64,000 nt of DNA, from positions 682,001 through 746,000 of the forward strand of contig NZ_FOXJ01000002.1 in NCBI RefSeq assembly GCF_900115685.1. Direction: 5' to 3'. This document shows positions 52,618 through 61,347 of the stretch, one piece after another. This DNA comes from Variovorax sp. 770b2 (GTDB lineage Bacteria; Pseudomonadota; Gammaproteobacteria; Burkholderiales; Burkholderiaceae_C). Position numbers and translations under genes: made by a program. The notes below the pieces were generated by a model. That model did no database searches. It was not told the origin of the DNA and saw only the letters and a program-made list of their open reading frames with translations. Each line of letters begins with the position of its first letter. The stretch's first letter is position 1.

Positions 52618-53854
52618 CACCGGTCCGGACGGCGCCGCGCCCCTGACGTCGCGCGCCGCCTGGGTGATGGTCCTGGCGCTCTGCGCCGGGGTCGCACTCA
52701 GCCAGGCCTTCCGCACGGTCGGCGCCATCATGGCGAGCCCGCTGCAGACCGACTTCAAGCTCTCCGCCCAGGCCCTCGGAATTTTCTCGGGGGCTTTTCA
52801 TTTCGCCTTCGGCGCGATGCAGCTCTTCATGGGCATCGGCATCGATCTGCACGGCGTGCGCCGCACGGTGCTCGTGGCCTTTCCGATCGCCATCGCGGGC
52901 GCATTGCTCTCGGCGGTGTCGTCCAGCTATCTCGTGCTGGTCGCGGGGCAGGCGTTGATCGGCGTGGGCTGCGCGCCGGCCTTTCTCGTGTGCACCGTCT
53001 TCATCGCGCGGCACTTTCCAGCGGCGCGCTTCGCGCCCGTGTCGGGCATGGTGCTGGCCATCGGCGGCATCGGCATGCTGGCCACCGGCACGCCGCTCGC
53101 GTGGCTGGTCGAGGCGTATTCGTGGCGCGCGGGTTTCCTCGTGCTGGCCGTTGCCGCGGCGCTCGCGTGGCTCGCGATCTGGTACTGGGTGCATGAGCCC
53201 GCTCCGGCCGCGCCGCAGGTGAAAGAGTCGATCCCCGAGGCGATCCGCCAGTTCGGCGCGCTGTTCGCGATGCCGCACACGCTGGGCATCATGGTGCTCG
53301 GCGCGGTCACGTATGCCGCCTTCATCTCGCTGCGGGGCTTGTGGCTCGGGCCGCTGATGATGGAGCGCCACGGTTACTCGCTGGTGCAGAGCGGCAACGT
53401 CGCGCTCGCGGTGTCGGTGATCTCGCTCGTCGGCGCGCCACTGTTCGGGCGGCTGGACCGCGACGGCGCCGCGCGCCGCCGCTGGATCGTGATCTGCGGG
53501 CTGGTCTACGCCGCGCTCTTCGCGCTCATCGCCGTGCTGCACTCGGCGTGGCTCGACATCTTCGGCATGGTGCTGATCGGCGTGCTCTCGGGCTTCATCG
53601 TGTGGCAGTACGCCGACGTGCGCGTGGCGTATCCCGTGACGCTCACCGGGCGCGCGATGGCCGTCTTCACGATGGCGATGTTCCTGGGCGTCGCGCTGAT
53701 GCAGTGGGGCACCGGTGTCGCGGCGTCCATTGCGGCGGCGCACGGCGGCGATCCGCTCACGGCCGTGCTGGCCACCATCGCCACCTTGCTGGTGCTGGGC
53801 ATCGCGGCCTTCGCGTGGCTGCCCGCGCCGAAGGCCGTGACCGTCAGATCTTGA
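52607..53854 (+). CDS. MFS transporter, paralogue of the 1.2-2.4 kb gene
   Basis: A 415-aa inner-membrane permease with twelve hydrophobic segments and the loop DLHGVRRTVLVAF. It matches the transporter at 1181-2449 across its whole length (SQAFRTVGAIMASPL, GQALIGVGCAPAFLVCTVFIARHF, GTPLAWL, ISLRGLWLGP, TGRAMAVFTMAMFLGVALMQW). I use GTG 52607 as the start; the open frame upstream is a shadow of the UPF0149 gene. It overlaps that gene by 11 bp, so the two are co-transcribed. The substrate is unknown. Confidence 0.88.
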   Translation: MPPSTGPDGAAPLTSRAAWVMVLALCAGVALSQAFRTVGAIMASPLQTDFKLSAQALGIFSGAFHFAFGAMQLFMGIGIDLHGVRRTVLVAFPIAIAGALLSAVSSSYLVLVAGQALIGVGCAPAFLVCTVFIARHFPAARFAPVSGMVLAIGGIGMLATGTPLAWLVEAYSWRAGFLVLAVAAALAWLAIWYWVHEPAPAAPQVKESIPEAIRQFGALFAMPHTLGIMVLGAVTYAAFISLRGLWLGPLMMERHGYSLVQSGNVALAVSVISLVGAPLFGRLDRDGAARRRWIVICGLVYAALFALIAVLHSAWLDIFGMVLIGVLSGFIVWQYADVRVAYPVTLTGRAMAVFTMAMFLGVALMQWGTGVAASIAAAHGGDPLTAVLATIATLLVLGIAAFAWLPAPKAVTVRS

Positions 53855-54155
53855 AGGCGCGCTGAATATCCGGCCGCACGAGGTCGGCGTATTCACGGTG
53901 CTTGCGGATGTACCCCGCGATGAACTGGCACACCGGGATCACATGCAGCCCCTTCGTGCGTGCCTCGCCCAGCACGTGCTTGGCGATGCCCGAACCCACG
54001 CCCTTGCCTTCGAATTCAGGCAGCACCTCGGTGTGCGTGAACATGATCGCGTCGGTCAGCAGGTTGTATTCGGCGTAGCCCGCGAGCTGGCCGTCGATGG
54101 AGGCTTCGTAGCGGTGGGCCGCTTCGTTGGAGGTGAAGACGATGTCGTTGCTCAT
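53844..54155 (-). CDS. Small GNAT-type N-acetyltransferase
   Basis: A 103-aa single-domain acetyltransferase of the YjdJ-like GNAT group: RYEASIDGQLAGYAEY (strands 1-2), TDAIMFTHTEVLPEFEGKGVGSGIAKHVLGEA with the acetyl-CoA loop EGKGVGSG, and HVIPVCQFIAGYIRKH at the end. Such proteins acetylate a small molecule or protein of unknown identity. The gene converges with the MFS gene and the two coding ends overlap by 11 bp. Its start overlaps the upstream NTF2-like gene by 4 bp, so those two are coupled. Confidence 0.9.
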   Translation of the reverse strand: MSNDIVFTSNEAAHRYEASIDGQLAGYAEYNLLTDAIMFTHTEVLPEFEGKGVGSGIAKHVLGEARTKGLHVIPVCQFIAGYIRKHREYADLVRPDIQRAFKI

Positions 54156-54649
54156 GAGGGTTGGCTCGAAAGAAATTTGGAAAGATTGCCGGCCGCCGTG
54201 GCGCGCACCTTGTTGCGCAGCATCGGCGTCCAGCCCAGCAGAAGGCCCGGCGTTCCGAGCGCCTGGCGCGACCAGGTCCAGAACGGGAAGGTGTCGCGGT
54301 GCGTGGCGATCAGCCCCTCGGGCGTGAAGGTGAAGCGCGCGTCGATGCTGTTGTCCACCAGCCGGCCCGTGGCGCTGAAGCGGTAGTGCGCGTCCCAGTG
54401 GGCGCTGCCCGTGGTGTCGTCGGCCTGCACGTCGCGAAAGGTCATGCGCCACACGTCCGCGCCCTTGGCCTTGGTGGCGGTGGCCAGCATGCGCCACATG
54501 CCGCCCACCTCGCGCCGGCCGCTGAGGGAAAAGGCCTCGTCGTCGAACACCGCATCGGGCGCGTAGCAGGCCTCCATGGTGGCGGCGTCGAGCTTGGCGA
54601 ACGCGCTGTAGAAGCGCTCGATGGTCTGGGCATTGGTGGCTGCTGTCAT
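54152..54649 (-). CDS. NTF2-like (SnoaL-type) protein
   Basis: A 165-aa cytosolic protein with the cone-shaped NTF2-like fold: ERFYSAFAKLDAATMEACYAPDAVFDDEAF (helix 1 and strand), MWRMLATATKA, AHWDAHYRFSATGRLVDNSIDARFTF and IATHRDTFPFWTW. The family includes ketosteroid isomerases, polyketide cyclases and many proteins with unknown roles. The trailing helical segment (LGTPGLLLGWTPMLRNKVRA) is typical of the long SnoaL-like variant. Followed by the small acetyltransferase with a 4-bp overlap. No catalytic Asp/His pair can be assigned with confidence. Confidence 0.82.
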   Translation of the reverse strand: MTAATNAQTIERFYSAFAKLDAATMEACYAPDAVFDDEAFSLSGRREVGGMWRMLATATKAKGADVWRMTFRDVQADDTTGSAHWDAHYRFSATGRLVDNSIDARFTFTPEGLIATHRDTFPFWTWSRQALGTPGLLLGWTPMLRNKVRATAAGNLSKFLSSQPS

Positions 54650-54698
54650 GAGGCCTCTTGGAGTTATCGGGGGAGATTCGGGAGCTTCTCAGGAGCTG

Positions 54699-55595
54699 TC
54701 AGATCGACGCCGGGATGTTGCGCGCGAGGAAATCATAGACCGCGCGGATGCGCCGGTCGGTGCGGATCTCCCTGTGCACCGCGAGCCAGACCGGCAGCGA
54801 CGGGATCTTCAGCTGCGGCAGCACGCGCTGCACCTGGCTGTCGGTGCGCGCGAGCGATTCGCTCACGAAGCCGATGCCCATGCCCTGGCGCAGCGCCTCC
54901 CAGTAGGCGCCCATGTCGTCGGTGCGAAAACAGAAGTCCTCGCGCTGCAGCGGCGTGCCCAGCTGCGCGGACATGCGAACGATGGTGTCGATGCGGTCGT
55001 AGCCCAGCACGTCGTGCCGCAGCAGCTCGGCCGTCTGGCGCGGCGTTCCGCGGCGGCGCAGGTAGTCGACATGGGCGAAGGCGCCGAGCGCGAAGCGCCC
55101 GATGCGCCGCGCCACCACCGTGGCCGTGGTGGGCTGGGTCATGCGGATCGCGATGTCGGCCTCGCGCCGCAGGAGGTTGCTGACCTCGTTGGTCGAGACC
55201 AGTTCGACCTGGATCTCCGGCAGCTCCTGGCGCATGCGCACCAGCAGGGCGGGCAGCATCTGGCGCGCCGTGGCCTGGCTGGCCGAGATGCGCACCGTGC
55301 CCGCGGTGGTCGTGTTGGCGCCCGACACGCTGCGCGACAGCGAGACCGCACCGCTTTCCATGGCGCGCGCCGACTCGGCCAGCCGCGCGGCCATGGCCGT
55401 GGGCCGCAGGCCCCGGCCGGTGCGCTCGAACAGCACCACGCCCAGTTGGGTCTCGAGCTCGGCGATGTGCCGCCCCAGCGTCGGCTGGCTCGCACCCAGC
55501 GCGCGCGACGCGGCCAGGAGACTGCCGTGGTCGAGCGCGGCCAGGAAGGCACGCACCAGTCGCCAGTCGAAATCCAGGTTGCTGTCCAGGCCCAC
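54699..55595 (-). CDS. LysR-family transcriptional regulator
   Basis: A 298-aa LysR regulator. Winged helix at residues about 8-68 (WRLVRAFLAALDHGSLLAAS, ALGASQPTLGRHIAELE, GRGLRPTAMAARL), then the effector domain with GTVRISASQATARQMLP and EADIAIRMTQPTTATVVARRIG. It is divergent from the nitroreductase-like gene, with only 66 bp between start codons, and upstream of the NTF2/GNAT pair on its own strand. It most likely controls the nitroreductase-like gene and itself. The ligand is unknown. Confidence 0.93.
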   Translation of the reverse strand: MGLDSNLDFDWRLVRAFLAALDHGSLLAASRALGASQPTLGRHIAELETQLGVVLFERTGRGLRPTAMAARLAESARAMESGAVSLSRSVSGANTTTAGTVRISASQATARQMLPALLVRMRQELPEIQVELVSTNEVSNLLRREADIAIRMTQPTTATVVARRIGRFALGAFAHVDYLRRRGTPRQTAELLRHDVLGYDRIDTIVRMSAQLGTPLQREDFCFRTDDMGAYWEALRQGMGIGFVSESLARTDSQVQRVLPQLKIPSLPVWLAVHREIRTDRRIRAVYDFLARNIPASI

Positions 55596-55661
55596 GTATT
55601 CAGTTCCGCATAGCAGGTATCAAAAGTTGACGCATTGTGAATTGAAAGGCGTCTTTCGATA

Positions 55662-56855
55662 ATGCCGGCAATGGATGAACGAAGAAACTTTGTCCGGCTG
55701 CTGGGAGGCGGTGTGGTGGTGGCGGCAGGCGCGGTGGCTCTGGCAACCTGGTGGCTGCACTCCGACATCCCGGCGGCCGCACTCGAGATATGGAACGGCC
55801 CCGGCAACGAGCCCGACGCGCGCAAGCGCGCCGTGGCCTACGCGGTCACCGCGCCCACCGCGTACAACTGCCAGCCCTGGCTGGTGGACCTGCGCGAGCC
55901 CGATGCCATCGTTCTCTACTGCGACCGCGAGCGCCTGCTGCCCGAGACCGACCCCTATGGCCGCCAGGCCCTCATCGGCCATGGCGCCTTCATCGAGCTG
56001 CTCGTGATGGCGCTCGCGCAGCAGGGCATCCTGGCCAGCGTGCAGCTGTGGCCGCAGGGCGAACTGCCGAGCGAGCCGCGGCACTGGCCGCACATCCCGG
56101 TGGCGCGGCTGCGGCTGTCGGGCGGCGGCGCGCCCGATCCGCTCTTTGCGCAGGTGCTCAGGCGCCGCACGCCGAAACAGCGTTTCGATACCGGCCGGCC
56201 GGTATCGACCGACATGCTGCAGGGGCTCACCGCCATCGCGCCCGCGGGCGGCACGGTGCGGGCCGACGGCACGGTGGACATGCCCCGCGTGCGGGTGCTG
56301 CGCAAGCTCTGCGCGGCGGCCGCGCGCGTGGAAATCACCACGCCCGGCACCGCGCTGGAAAACCTGCGGATGCTGCGCGTCGGGCCGCAGGAGATCCTGG
56401 AGCACCGCGACGGTTTCTCGCGCAACGACCCGGCGCTGCGCCTGGCGATCGCGCTGGGGCAGTTCGACCGCAACGTGCCCGCCCCGGAAGACAGCGACTC
56501 GTTCAAGGAGACCCTCCAGGTGTTCGAGGACCAGGCCCACACGGCCATGGGCTTCGTCTGGCTCAGCACGCGCGGCAACAGCCGCACCGACCAGATCGCC
56601 GCGGGCCGCGCCTATGTGCGCCAGCAGCTGCGCGCCACCGACCTCGGCGTGGGCCTGCACCCGATGAGCCAGCCGCTGGAGGAGTTCGCCGAGATGGCGC
56701 CGCACCACGCGGCGGTGCACGACCTGCTGCTGGGCGCGGAGCCCCCGCGCAATGCGCGCAGCCAGACGCTGCAGATGATGTGCCGCCTGGGCTACCCGAT
56801 GGCGTCGGTGCCTGCAGCGCCGCGCCGCGCGGTCAGCGACTTCATGCTGGCCTGA
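55662..56855 (+). CDS. Acg-type nitroreductase-family protein
   Basis: A 397-aa protein whose N terminus, MPAMDERRNFVRLLGGGVVVAAGAVALATWW, is a twin-arginine-like signal or membrane anchor. The body resembles the Acg nitroreductase-like group: APTAYNCQPWLVDLREPDAIVLYCDRERLLPETDPYGRQALIGHGAF, LRRRTPKQRFD, and GFVWLSTRGNSRTDQIAAGRAY. Classical FMN-binding residues of NfsB-type enzymes are not all recognisable, and Acg-like members often lack activity. An ATG at 55671 is an alternative start. Divergent from a LysR gene. Confidence 0.8.
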   Translation: MPAMDERRNFVRLLGGGVVVAAGAVALATWWLHSDIPAAALEIWNGPGNEPDARKRAVAYAVTAPTAYNCQPWLVDLREPDAIVLYCDRERLLPETDPYGRQALIGHGAFIELLVMALAQQGILASVQLWPQGELPSEPRHWPHIPVARLRLSGGGAPDPLFAQVLRRRTPKQRFDTGRPVSTDMLQGLTAIAPAGGTVRADGTVDMPRVRVLRKLCAAAARVEITTPGTALENLRMLRVGPQEILEHRDGFSRNDPALRLAIALGQFDRNVPAPEDSDSFKETLQVFEDQAHTAMGFVWLSTRGNSRTDQIAAGRAYVRQQLRATDLGVGLHPMSQPLEEFAEMAPHHAAVHDLLLGAEPPRNARSQTLQMMCRLGYPMASVPAAPRRAVSDFMLA

Positions 56856-56882
56856 GCCCGAGCCTGATGGATGCGGCGGGGC

Positions 56883-57401
56883 TTATTCGCCCAGCAGCTC
56901 CACCAGCGTCTGCAGCGCGTAGTGCACCGTGGCCGCGCGTACCGTGGCGCGGTCGCCGTCGAAGCGGCGGCGCTCGGTGCGCAACTGTCCGTCGACCGAC
57001 CAGCCGAACCACACCGTGCCGACCGGTTTTTCGGGCGTGCCGCCCGTGGGGCCGGCGATGCCGGTCACCGCGATGGCCGCGCGGGACGGCGCCGAGCGCG
57101 CGATGGCGCCCGTGGCCATGGCGCGCGCCACTGGCTCGCTGACCGCGCCGTGGGCATCGATCAGCGCCGCATCGACGCCCAGCACCTCGGTCTTTGCCGC
57201 GTTGGAGTAGGTGATGAAGCCGCGCTCGAACCACGCGCTGGAGCCGGCCAGCTCGGTGCAGGCCGCGGCGATCAGGCCGCCGGTGCAGCTCTCGGCGGTG
57301 CAGAGCATCCAGCCTTTTTTCAGCAGCCGTTCGGCCACGGCCGCAACGAGTGCGGGGGTGTCCTGGTCGGGGAGCGACGACAACGTCGAAGAAGAATCCA
57401 T
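56883..57401 (-). CDS. pncC: CinA C-terminal-type amidohydrolase (NMN deamidase)
   Basis: A 172-aa single-domain CinA/PncC protein, converting nicotinamide mononucleotide to nicotinate mononucleotide in NAD recycling. Motifs: TAESCTGGLIAAACTELAGSS, FERGFITYSNAAKTEVLGV, VARAMATGAI and AVTGIAGPTGGTPEKPVGTVWFG. The N-terminal MoCF domain of full CinA is absent, as in E. coli YgaD. Start ATG 57401. It follows pgpA by 5 bp on the same strand, a common pair in Burkholderiales; thiL, often found with them, is not in the window. Confidence 0.93.
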   Translation of the reverse strand: MDSSSTLSSLPDQDTPALVAAVAERLLKKGWMLCTAESCTGGLIAAACTELAGSSAWFERGFITYSNAAKTEVLGVDAALIDAHGAVSEPVARAMATGAIARSAPSRAAIAVTGIAGPTGGTPEKPVGTVWFGWSVDGQLRTERRRFDGDRATVRAATVHYALQTLVELLGE

Positions 57402-57406
57402 AGGGT

Positions 57407-58006
57407 TCACCACGCGCGCCAGAGCGCAATGACCAGGAGCGTGCAGAAGGCCGCCACCAGGTCGTCCAGGATGATGCCGAAGCCCGCGCGCCACCAGCGC
57501 ACCTGGGTGGCGTCGCGCTGCTTGAACAGCGCATCGGCCCAGGCCACCGGGCCGGGCTTGGCGGCATCGAAGAATCGGAACAGGCCAAAGGCAATGACCT
57601 GCGCGAAGAGCCCGGCCGGCGTGACCAGCCAGAGCACGATCCAGAAGGCGACCACCTCGTCCCACACGATGGCGCCGGGGTCGGCCAGGTTCATGTCGCG
57701 CGCCGTCACCGTGCAGGCCCACCAGCCGATGGGGAGCGAGGCCAGGATGATCCAGCCGATGGTGGCCGGCGTGAACCACAGCTGCATCACCGCGAAGGCG
57801 ACCCAGGCCCAGAGCGTGCCCACGGTGCCGGGCGCGAAACGCGGCAGGCCCGAGCCGAAACCCAGCGCGATGGCGTGCGCCGGGTGCCCGAACAGAAAGC
57901 GCAGGGTGGGGCGGCGGATCGAGGGTTGCGGCATGGCGCCGGAAGCGGTGGCGTGGGAAGAAGAAGAAGGGGAAGCGGCTTGCATCAGGCCCGAAGTGTC
58001 GCGCAT
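57407..58006 (-). CDS. pgpA: Phosphatidylglycerophosphatase A
   Basis: Membrane enzyme that dephosphorylates phosphatidylglycerophosphate to phosphatidylglycerol. The 199-aa sequence shows the PgpA motifs GFGSGLPRFAPGTVGTL, DPGAIVWDEVVAFW and RFFDAAKPGPV, with about four membrane helices and an ending DDLVAAFCTLLVIALW. Catalytic acidic residues are in the WDE and DD stretches. The first 30 residues are a Ser/Ala-rich extension; an internal ATG at 57985 may be the real start. It precedes pncC by 5 bp. Confidence 0.94.
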   Translation of the reverse strand: MRDTSGLMQAASPSSSSHATASGAMPQPSIRRPTLRFLFGHPAHAIALGFGSGLPRFAPGTVGTLWAWVAFAVMQLWFTPATIGWIILASLPIGWWACTVTARDMNLADPGAIVWDEVVAFWIVLWLVTPAGLFAQVIAFGLFRFFDAAKPGPVAWADALFKQRDATQVRWWRAGFGIILDDLVAAFCTLLVIALWRAW

Positions 58007-58116
58007 CCGGGCGCCGGTTCACTCGGGCGGTGGATTTTATTTATCAAAGCAATAACTTGTTTAATTCAATGGCGGCGCCTAGTATCCGGGCTCCTTTCCA
58101 GTCTTTCGGGTCCGCC

Positions 58117-59580
58117 ATGCCGCCTGCCGCTTCTTCCTCCACCGATCCTTCCTCGATGCCGCCGCCGGCCACGGCCGGATGGGGCGAACTCTTCACCGGC
58201 CGCAACGGCTGGCGCGCGCTGGCGCTCACCGGGGGCGTCGCGCTGCACGCGGTCAACGTCCACATCGTGACCACGGTGCTGCCTTCGGTGGTGCGCGAGA
58301 TCGGCGGGCTCGACTGGTACGCATGGAGCACCACGCTCTTCGTGGTGGGCTCGATCCTCGGGGCCACGCTGTCGGTGCGGCTGCTCGCGGTGCTGGGCCC
58401 GCGCGGCGCATGCCTTGCGGCGCTGGCCGTGTTCACCGCCGGTTCGATGGGTTGCGCGCTCGCGCCGGCGATGCACTGGATGCTCGCCGGCCGCACGGTG
58501 CAGGGGCTGGGCGGCGGCCTGCTGGCGGCGCTGAGCTATGCGTTGATCCAGCTGGTGTTCGCGCAACGGCTGTGGCCGCGTGCCGTGGCGCTGGTCTCGG
58601 GGATGTGGGGCGTTGCCACGCTGTGCGGGCCGGCCGTGGGCGGACTGTTTGCCGAGGCCGGGCACTGGCGCTGGGCCTTCTGGTTCCTGCTGCCAGTGGC
58701 CGCGGCGCAGGCGCTGCTGGTCGTGGTGCAACTGCGGCCCGGCGCCGGCGTGCGTCATTCAAGGCCGGCGACCATGCCGCGCATTCCGGCGCTGCAGATC
58801 GGCTTGCTGGCCGCCTCGGTGCTGGTGATTGCCGCGAGCGGGCTCCTGCCCGACCTGGCGTTGCAGGCGGCCGGCGTGGTGCTGGGCCTGGCCATCGGCG
58901 TCGTCGCCACGCGCATCGACCGCCAGGCCACGGTGCGGCTGCTGCCGGGCGGCGCGTATGTGTCGAGCGCGCCGCTGGGCGCCATCTACGCCAGCGTCGC
59001 GCTGCTGCTGATCGGCACCACCACCGAGATCTTCGTGCCGTACTTCCTGCAACTGCTGCACGGCCATTCGCCGCTCGCCGCGGGCTACCTCACGGCAGCG
59101 ATGGCCGGCGGCTGGAGCGCGGGTTCGCTGCTGTCGTCGGGGCGCAGTGGCGCGGGGGCCGACCGCATGCTGCGGGCCGGTCCCGTGGCCTGCACGCTGG
59201 GGCTCGTGGCGCTCGCGCTGCTGCTGCCGTTCCCCGGGGTTCCGGGCGCGGGCCTGGAGACCGTGCTGGTTGCCGCGGCGCTGGCGACCGTCGGACTGGG
59301 CGTGGGCGTCGGCTGGCCGCACCTGGTGACGCGCGTGCTGTCCCTGGCGCCCAAGGGCGAGGAGGGGCTGGCCTCCGCCTCGATCACCACGATCCAGCTC
59401 TACGGCATGGCCGTGGGCGCCGCGGTGGCGGGGCTGGTGGCCAATGCGGCGGGGCTCACGCTGCCGGGCGGTGTCCAGGGCGCGCGGTCGGCCGCGGCGT
59501 GGCTGTTCGCGAGCTTTGCGCTCGCCCCCGCGCTGGCCGTGTGGCTGGCCTACCGGGTCGTGGCTGCACGGCGCGGCTAG
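58117..59580 (+). CDS. MFS transporter, EmrB/QacA drug-type
   Basis: A polytopic permease of up to 516 aa with about 12-14 hydrophobic helices, in the drug:H+ antiporter group. Motifs: NVHIVTTVLPSVVREIGGL, WSTTLFVVGSILGATLSVRLLAVLGPRG, AGRTVQGLGGGLLAALSYALIQ and GPAVGGLFAEAGHWRWAFW. GRTVQGLGGG and the PAVGG motif C mark the family. The start is uncertain: ATG 58117 is chosen because the earlier in-frame starts (GTG 58030, ATG 58069) fall in AT-rich sequence that looks like a promoter. The substrate is unknown. Confidence 0.85.
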   Translation: MPPAASSSTDPSSMPPPATAGWGELFTGRNGWRALALTGGVALHAVNVHIVTTVLPSVVREIGGLDWYAWSTTLFVVGSILGATLSVRLLAVLGPRGACLAALAVFTAGSMGCALAPAMHWMLAGRTVQGLGGGLLAALSYALIQLVFAQRLWPRAVALVSGMWGVATLCGPAVGGLFAEAGHWRWAFWFLLPVAAAQALLVVVQLRPGAGVRHSRPATMPRIPALQIGLLAASVLVIAASGLLPDLALQAAGVVLGLAIGVVATRIDRQATVRLLPGGAYVSSAPLGAIYASVALLLIGTTTEIFVPYFLQLLHGHSPLAAGYLTAAMAGGWSAGSLLSSGRSGAGADRMLRAGPVACTLGLVALALLLPFPGVPGAGLETVLVAAALATVGLGVGVGWPHLVTRVLSLAPKGEEGLASASITTIQLYGMAVGAAVAGLVANAAGLTLPGGVQGARSAAAWLFASFALAPALAVWLAYRVVAARRG

Positions 59581-59584
59581 ACGC

Positions 59585-61294
59585 TCAAGCGGCGGCGACG
59601 ACGCCTTCCCAGGCCAGCGCCCGCTTGCGCTCGCGCACCCGCTTGGCATCGCCGCGCAGGATGGCCACCAGGTCGTACACGTCGAACGGCAGGTGCGCGC
59701 CGCGCCAGGCGACGTGCTGGTCCGCGCGGCACAGCACCAGGCGGTGCGCGTAGGCCTTGGGCACTTCCGCGGTCTCGATGTCCAGCACCGTGAGCGGCAT
59801 GTTGTAAGTCTGCGCGGCGCGCTCCAGCGGCCGCACGTCCACGCTGCGGTCGAAGCGCAGCAGCGTGTAGCCGGGGCCGAATGCGTCGTAGAGCGAGCGG
59901 CCGTCGGCCAGCCAGAAGTGCGGCGCGCGGCAACCCGGCACGGTGGAGGGCGTGAAGTCGCCCATCGAGTAGGGCGGCGCGGTGTGCTCGCCGTCCGCGA
60001 TGATGATCGGCGAGCCGGTGTAGAAGTAGCCGAAGTTCAGCCCGGCGCAGCAGAACTGCTGCACGTTGAGCGCGTAGGCCTCGCTGCCGATGTCCGCGCG
60101 CAGCGCCTCGCCCTCGGGGCCGGGCGCCTCGATGTTCTGCGGCACGGCGCGGCGCGCGCGGATCATCTTCTGCGCGTGGTCCATCGCGAAGTTCGACACC
60201 TGCTCGGTGATCGGCTGGCGCTCGGCCTCGTAGGCGTCCAGCATGGCCTCGTCGCCCCAGCCCTGCACGCAGGCGCCCAGCAGCCACGAGAGATTGAGCG
60301 CATCCGCGATGCCCGCGTTCATGCCGTAGCCCGCATACGGCACCCACAGGTGCGCCGCATCGCCCGCAAGGAACACGCGGCCCTCTCGGAAGCGGTTGGC
60401 CACCAGGCGGCGGCCGATCCAGTCTTCCTTGCTGATGACCTCGTAGGAGAAATCGGGGCCCACGCCCAGGATGTCGCGCAGCGCCTGGTCGCGGTCGACC
60501 GAATCGAACTCGGGCTCCTCGGCGTTCAGGTGGTTGTGCACCAGCCAGGTCTCATGCCCGTCGATGGCGAACATCGTGCCGCAGCGGCGAGGGTTCATCG
60601 CGTAATACGACCACGCGGGCTTGCCGGGAATCATGGCGCGCAGCTGCGGCGCGCGGATGAAGGTGGACTGCACGCGCTGGATGACGGCCGTGCCCTCCAG
60701 CTTGGCGCCGATCTGCTTTCGCACCGCCGAGCTGCCGCCGTCGCAGCCCACCATGTAGCGGCAGCGGATGCTGCGCGTGACGCCGCTGTCCATCTCGGTG
60801 GCGATGGCGGTCACGCCGCCCTCGTCCTGCGTGAAGCCCGCGAACTGCGTGCGGTTGAGCAGCTGCACGCCCGGCAGCGCCGCCGTGTGCTTCAGCAGGA
60901 TGGGCTCCAGGTAGATCTGGTTGATGCGGTGCGGCGGCTCGGGCGTGGGCCACCAGGCGTCGGGGCCCTCGGTCTCGGTGTAGCGGTCGCGCCGGCACGG
61001 AATGGGAATGCGCGTGAGCTCGGCGCCCGTCACGGTGGTGCGAAAGACCACGTCGTTGGGGTAGTCCGCGGGCAGCCCCGCATCGCGCAGCTTCTGCGCC
61101 ACGCCCAGGCGCCGGAACTGCTCCATGGTGCGCGAGGCCACGTGGTTGCACTTCACGTTCGGCGGCTCGGCGAAACGGCGCGTCTCGCAGATGATCACCG
61201 AGACGCCGCGCGAGGCCAGGTCCATGGCCAGCGTGAGGCCCACGGGGCCTGCGCCGATGATGAGGACGTCGGCCTTCAATGGGGTGTCGTTCAT
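59585..61294 (-). CDS. FAD-dependent aromatic-ring monooxygenase (PheA/TfdB/MhpA-like)
   Basis: A 569-aa class A flavoprotein monooxygenase. The Rossmann ADP-binding loop is GAGPVGLTLAMDLASRG at about 14-30, GCDGGSSAVRKQIG is the DG motif and GRVFLAGDAAHLWVPYAGYGMN the GD motif that binds FAD. A C-terminal thioredoxin-like segment, seen in TfdB and MhpA relatives, follows about residue 400. Such enzymes hydroxylate phenols or aromatic acids at the expense of NADPH and O2. It is downstream of a Bug receptor and divergent from a LysR gene, fitting an aromatic-acid catabolic unit. Start 61294. Confidence 0.93.
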   Translation of the reverse strand: MNDTPLKADVLIIGAGPVGLTLAMDLASRGVSVIICETRRFAEPPNVKCNHVASRTMEQFRRLGVAQKLRDAGLPADYPNDVVFRTTVTGAELTRIPIPCRRDRYTETEGPDAWWPTPEPPHRINQIYLEPILLKHTAALPGVQLLNRTQFAGFTQDEGGVTAIATEMDSGVTRSIRCRYMVGCDGGSSAVRKQIGAKLEGTAVIQRVQSTFIRAPQLRAMIPGKPAWSYYAMNPRRCGTMFAIDGHETWLVHNHLNAEEPEFDSVDRDQALRDILGVGPDFSYEVISKEDWIGRRLVANRFREGRVFLAGDAAHLWVPYAGYGMNAGIADALNLSWLLGACVQGWGDEAMLDAYEAERQPITEQVSNFAMDHAQKMIRARRAVPQNIEAPGPEGEALRADIGSEAYALNVQQFCCAGLNFGYFYTGSPIIIADGEHTAPPYSMGDFTPSTVPGCRAPHFWLADGRSLYDAFGPGYTLLRFDRSVDVRPLERAAQTYNMPLTVLDIETAEVPKAYAHRLVLCRADQHVAWRGAHLPFDVYDLVAILRGDAKRVRERKRALAWEGVVAAA

Positions 61295-61307
61295 TGTTCG
61301 TGCTTGC

Positions 61308-61347
61308 CTGTCTCTGTCTCTGGTCTGTCGGGCCTGTCGGGTCTGTC
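61308..61347. repeat. CTGTC repeats between two operon genes
   Basis: The spacer between the Bug receptor and the monooxygenase has five CTGTC units (61308, 61314, 61325, 61334, 61343), including two direct copies of CTGTCGGG nine bases apart. The receptor's last codons overlap the last unit. It lies in the 51-bp gap and could be a slippage-prone spacer. Confidence 0.65.
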
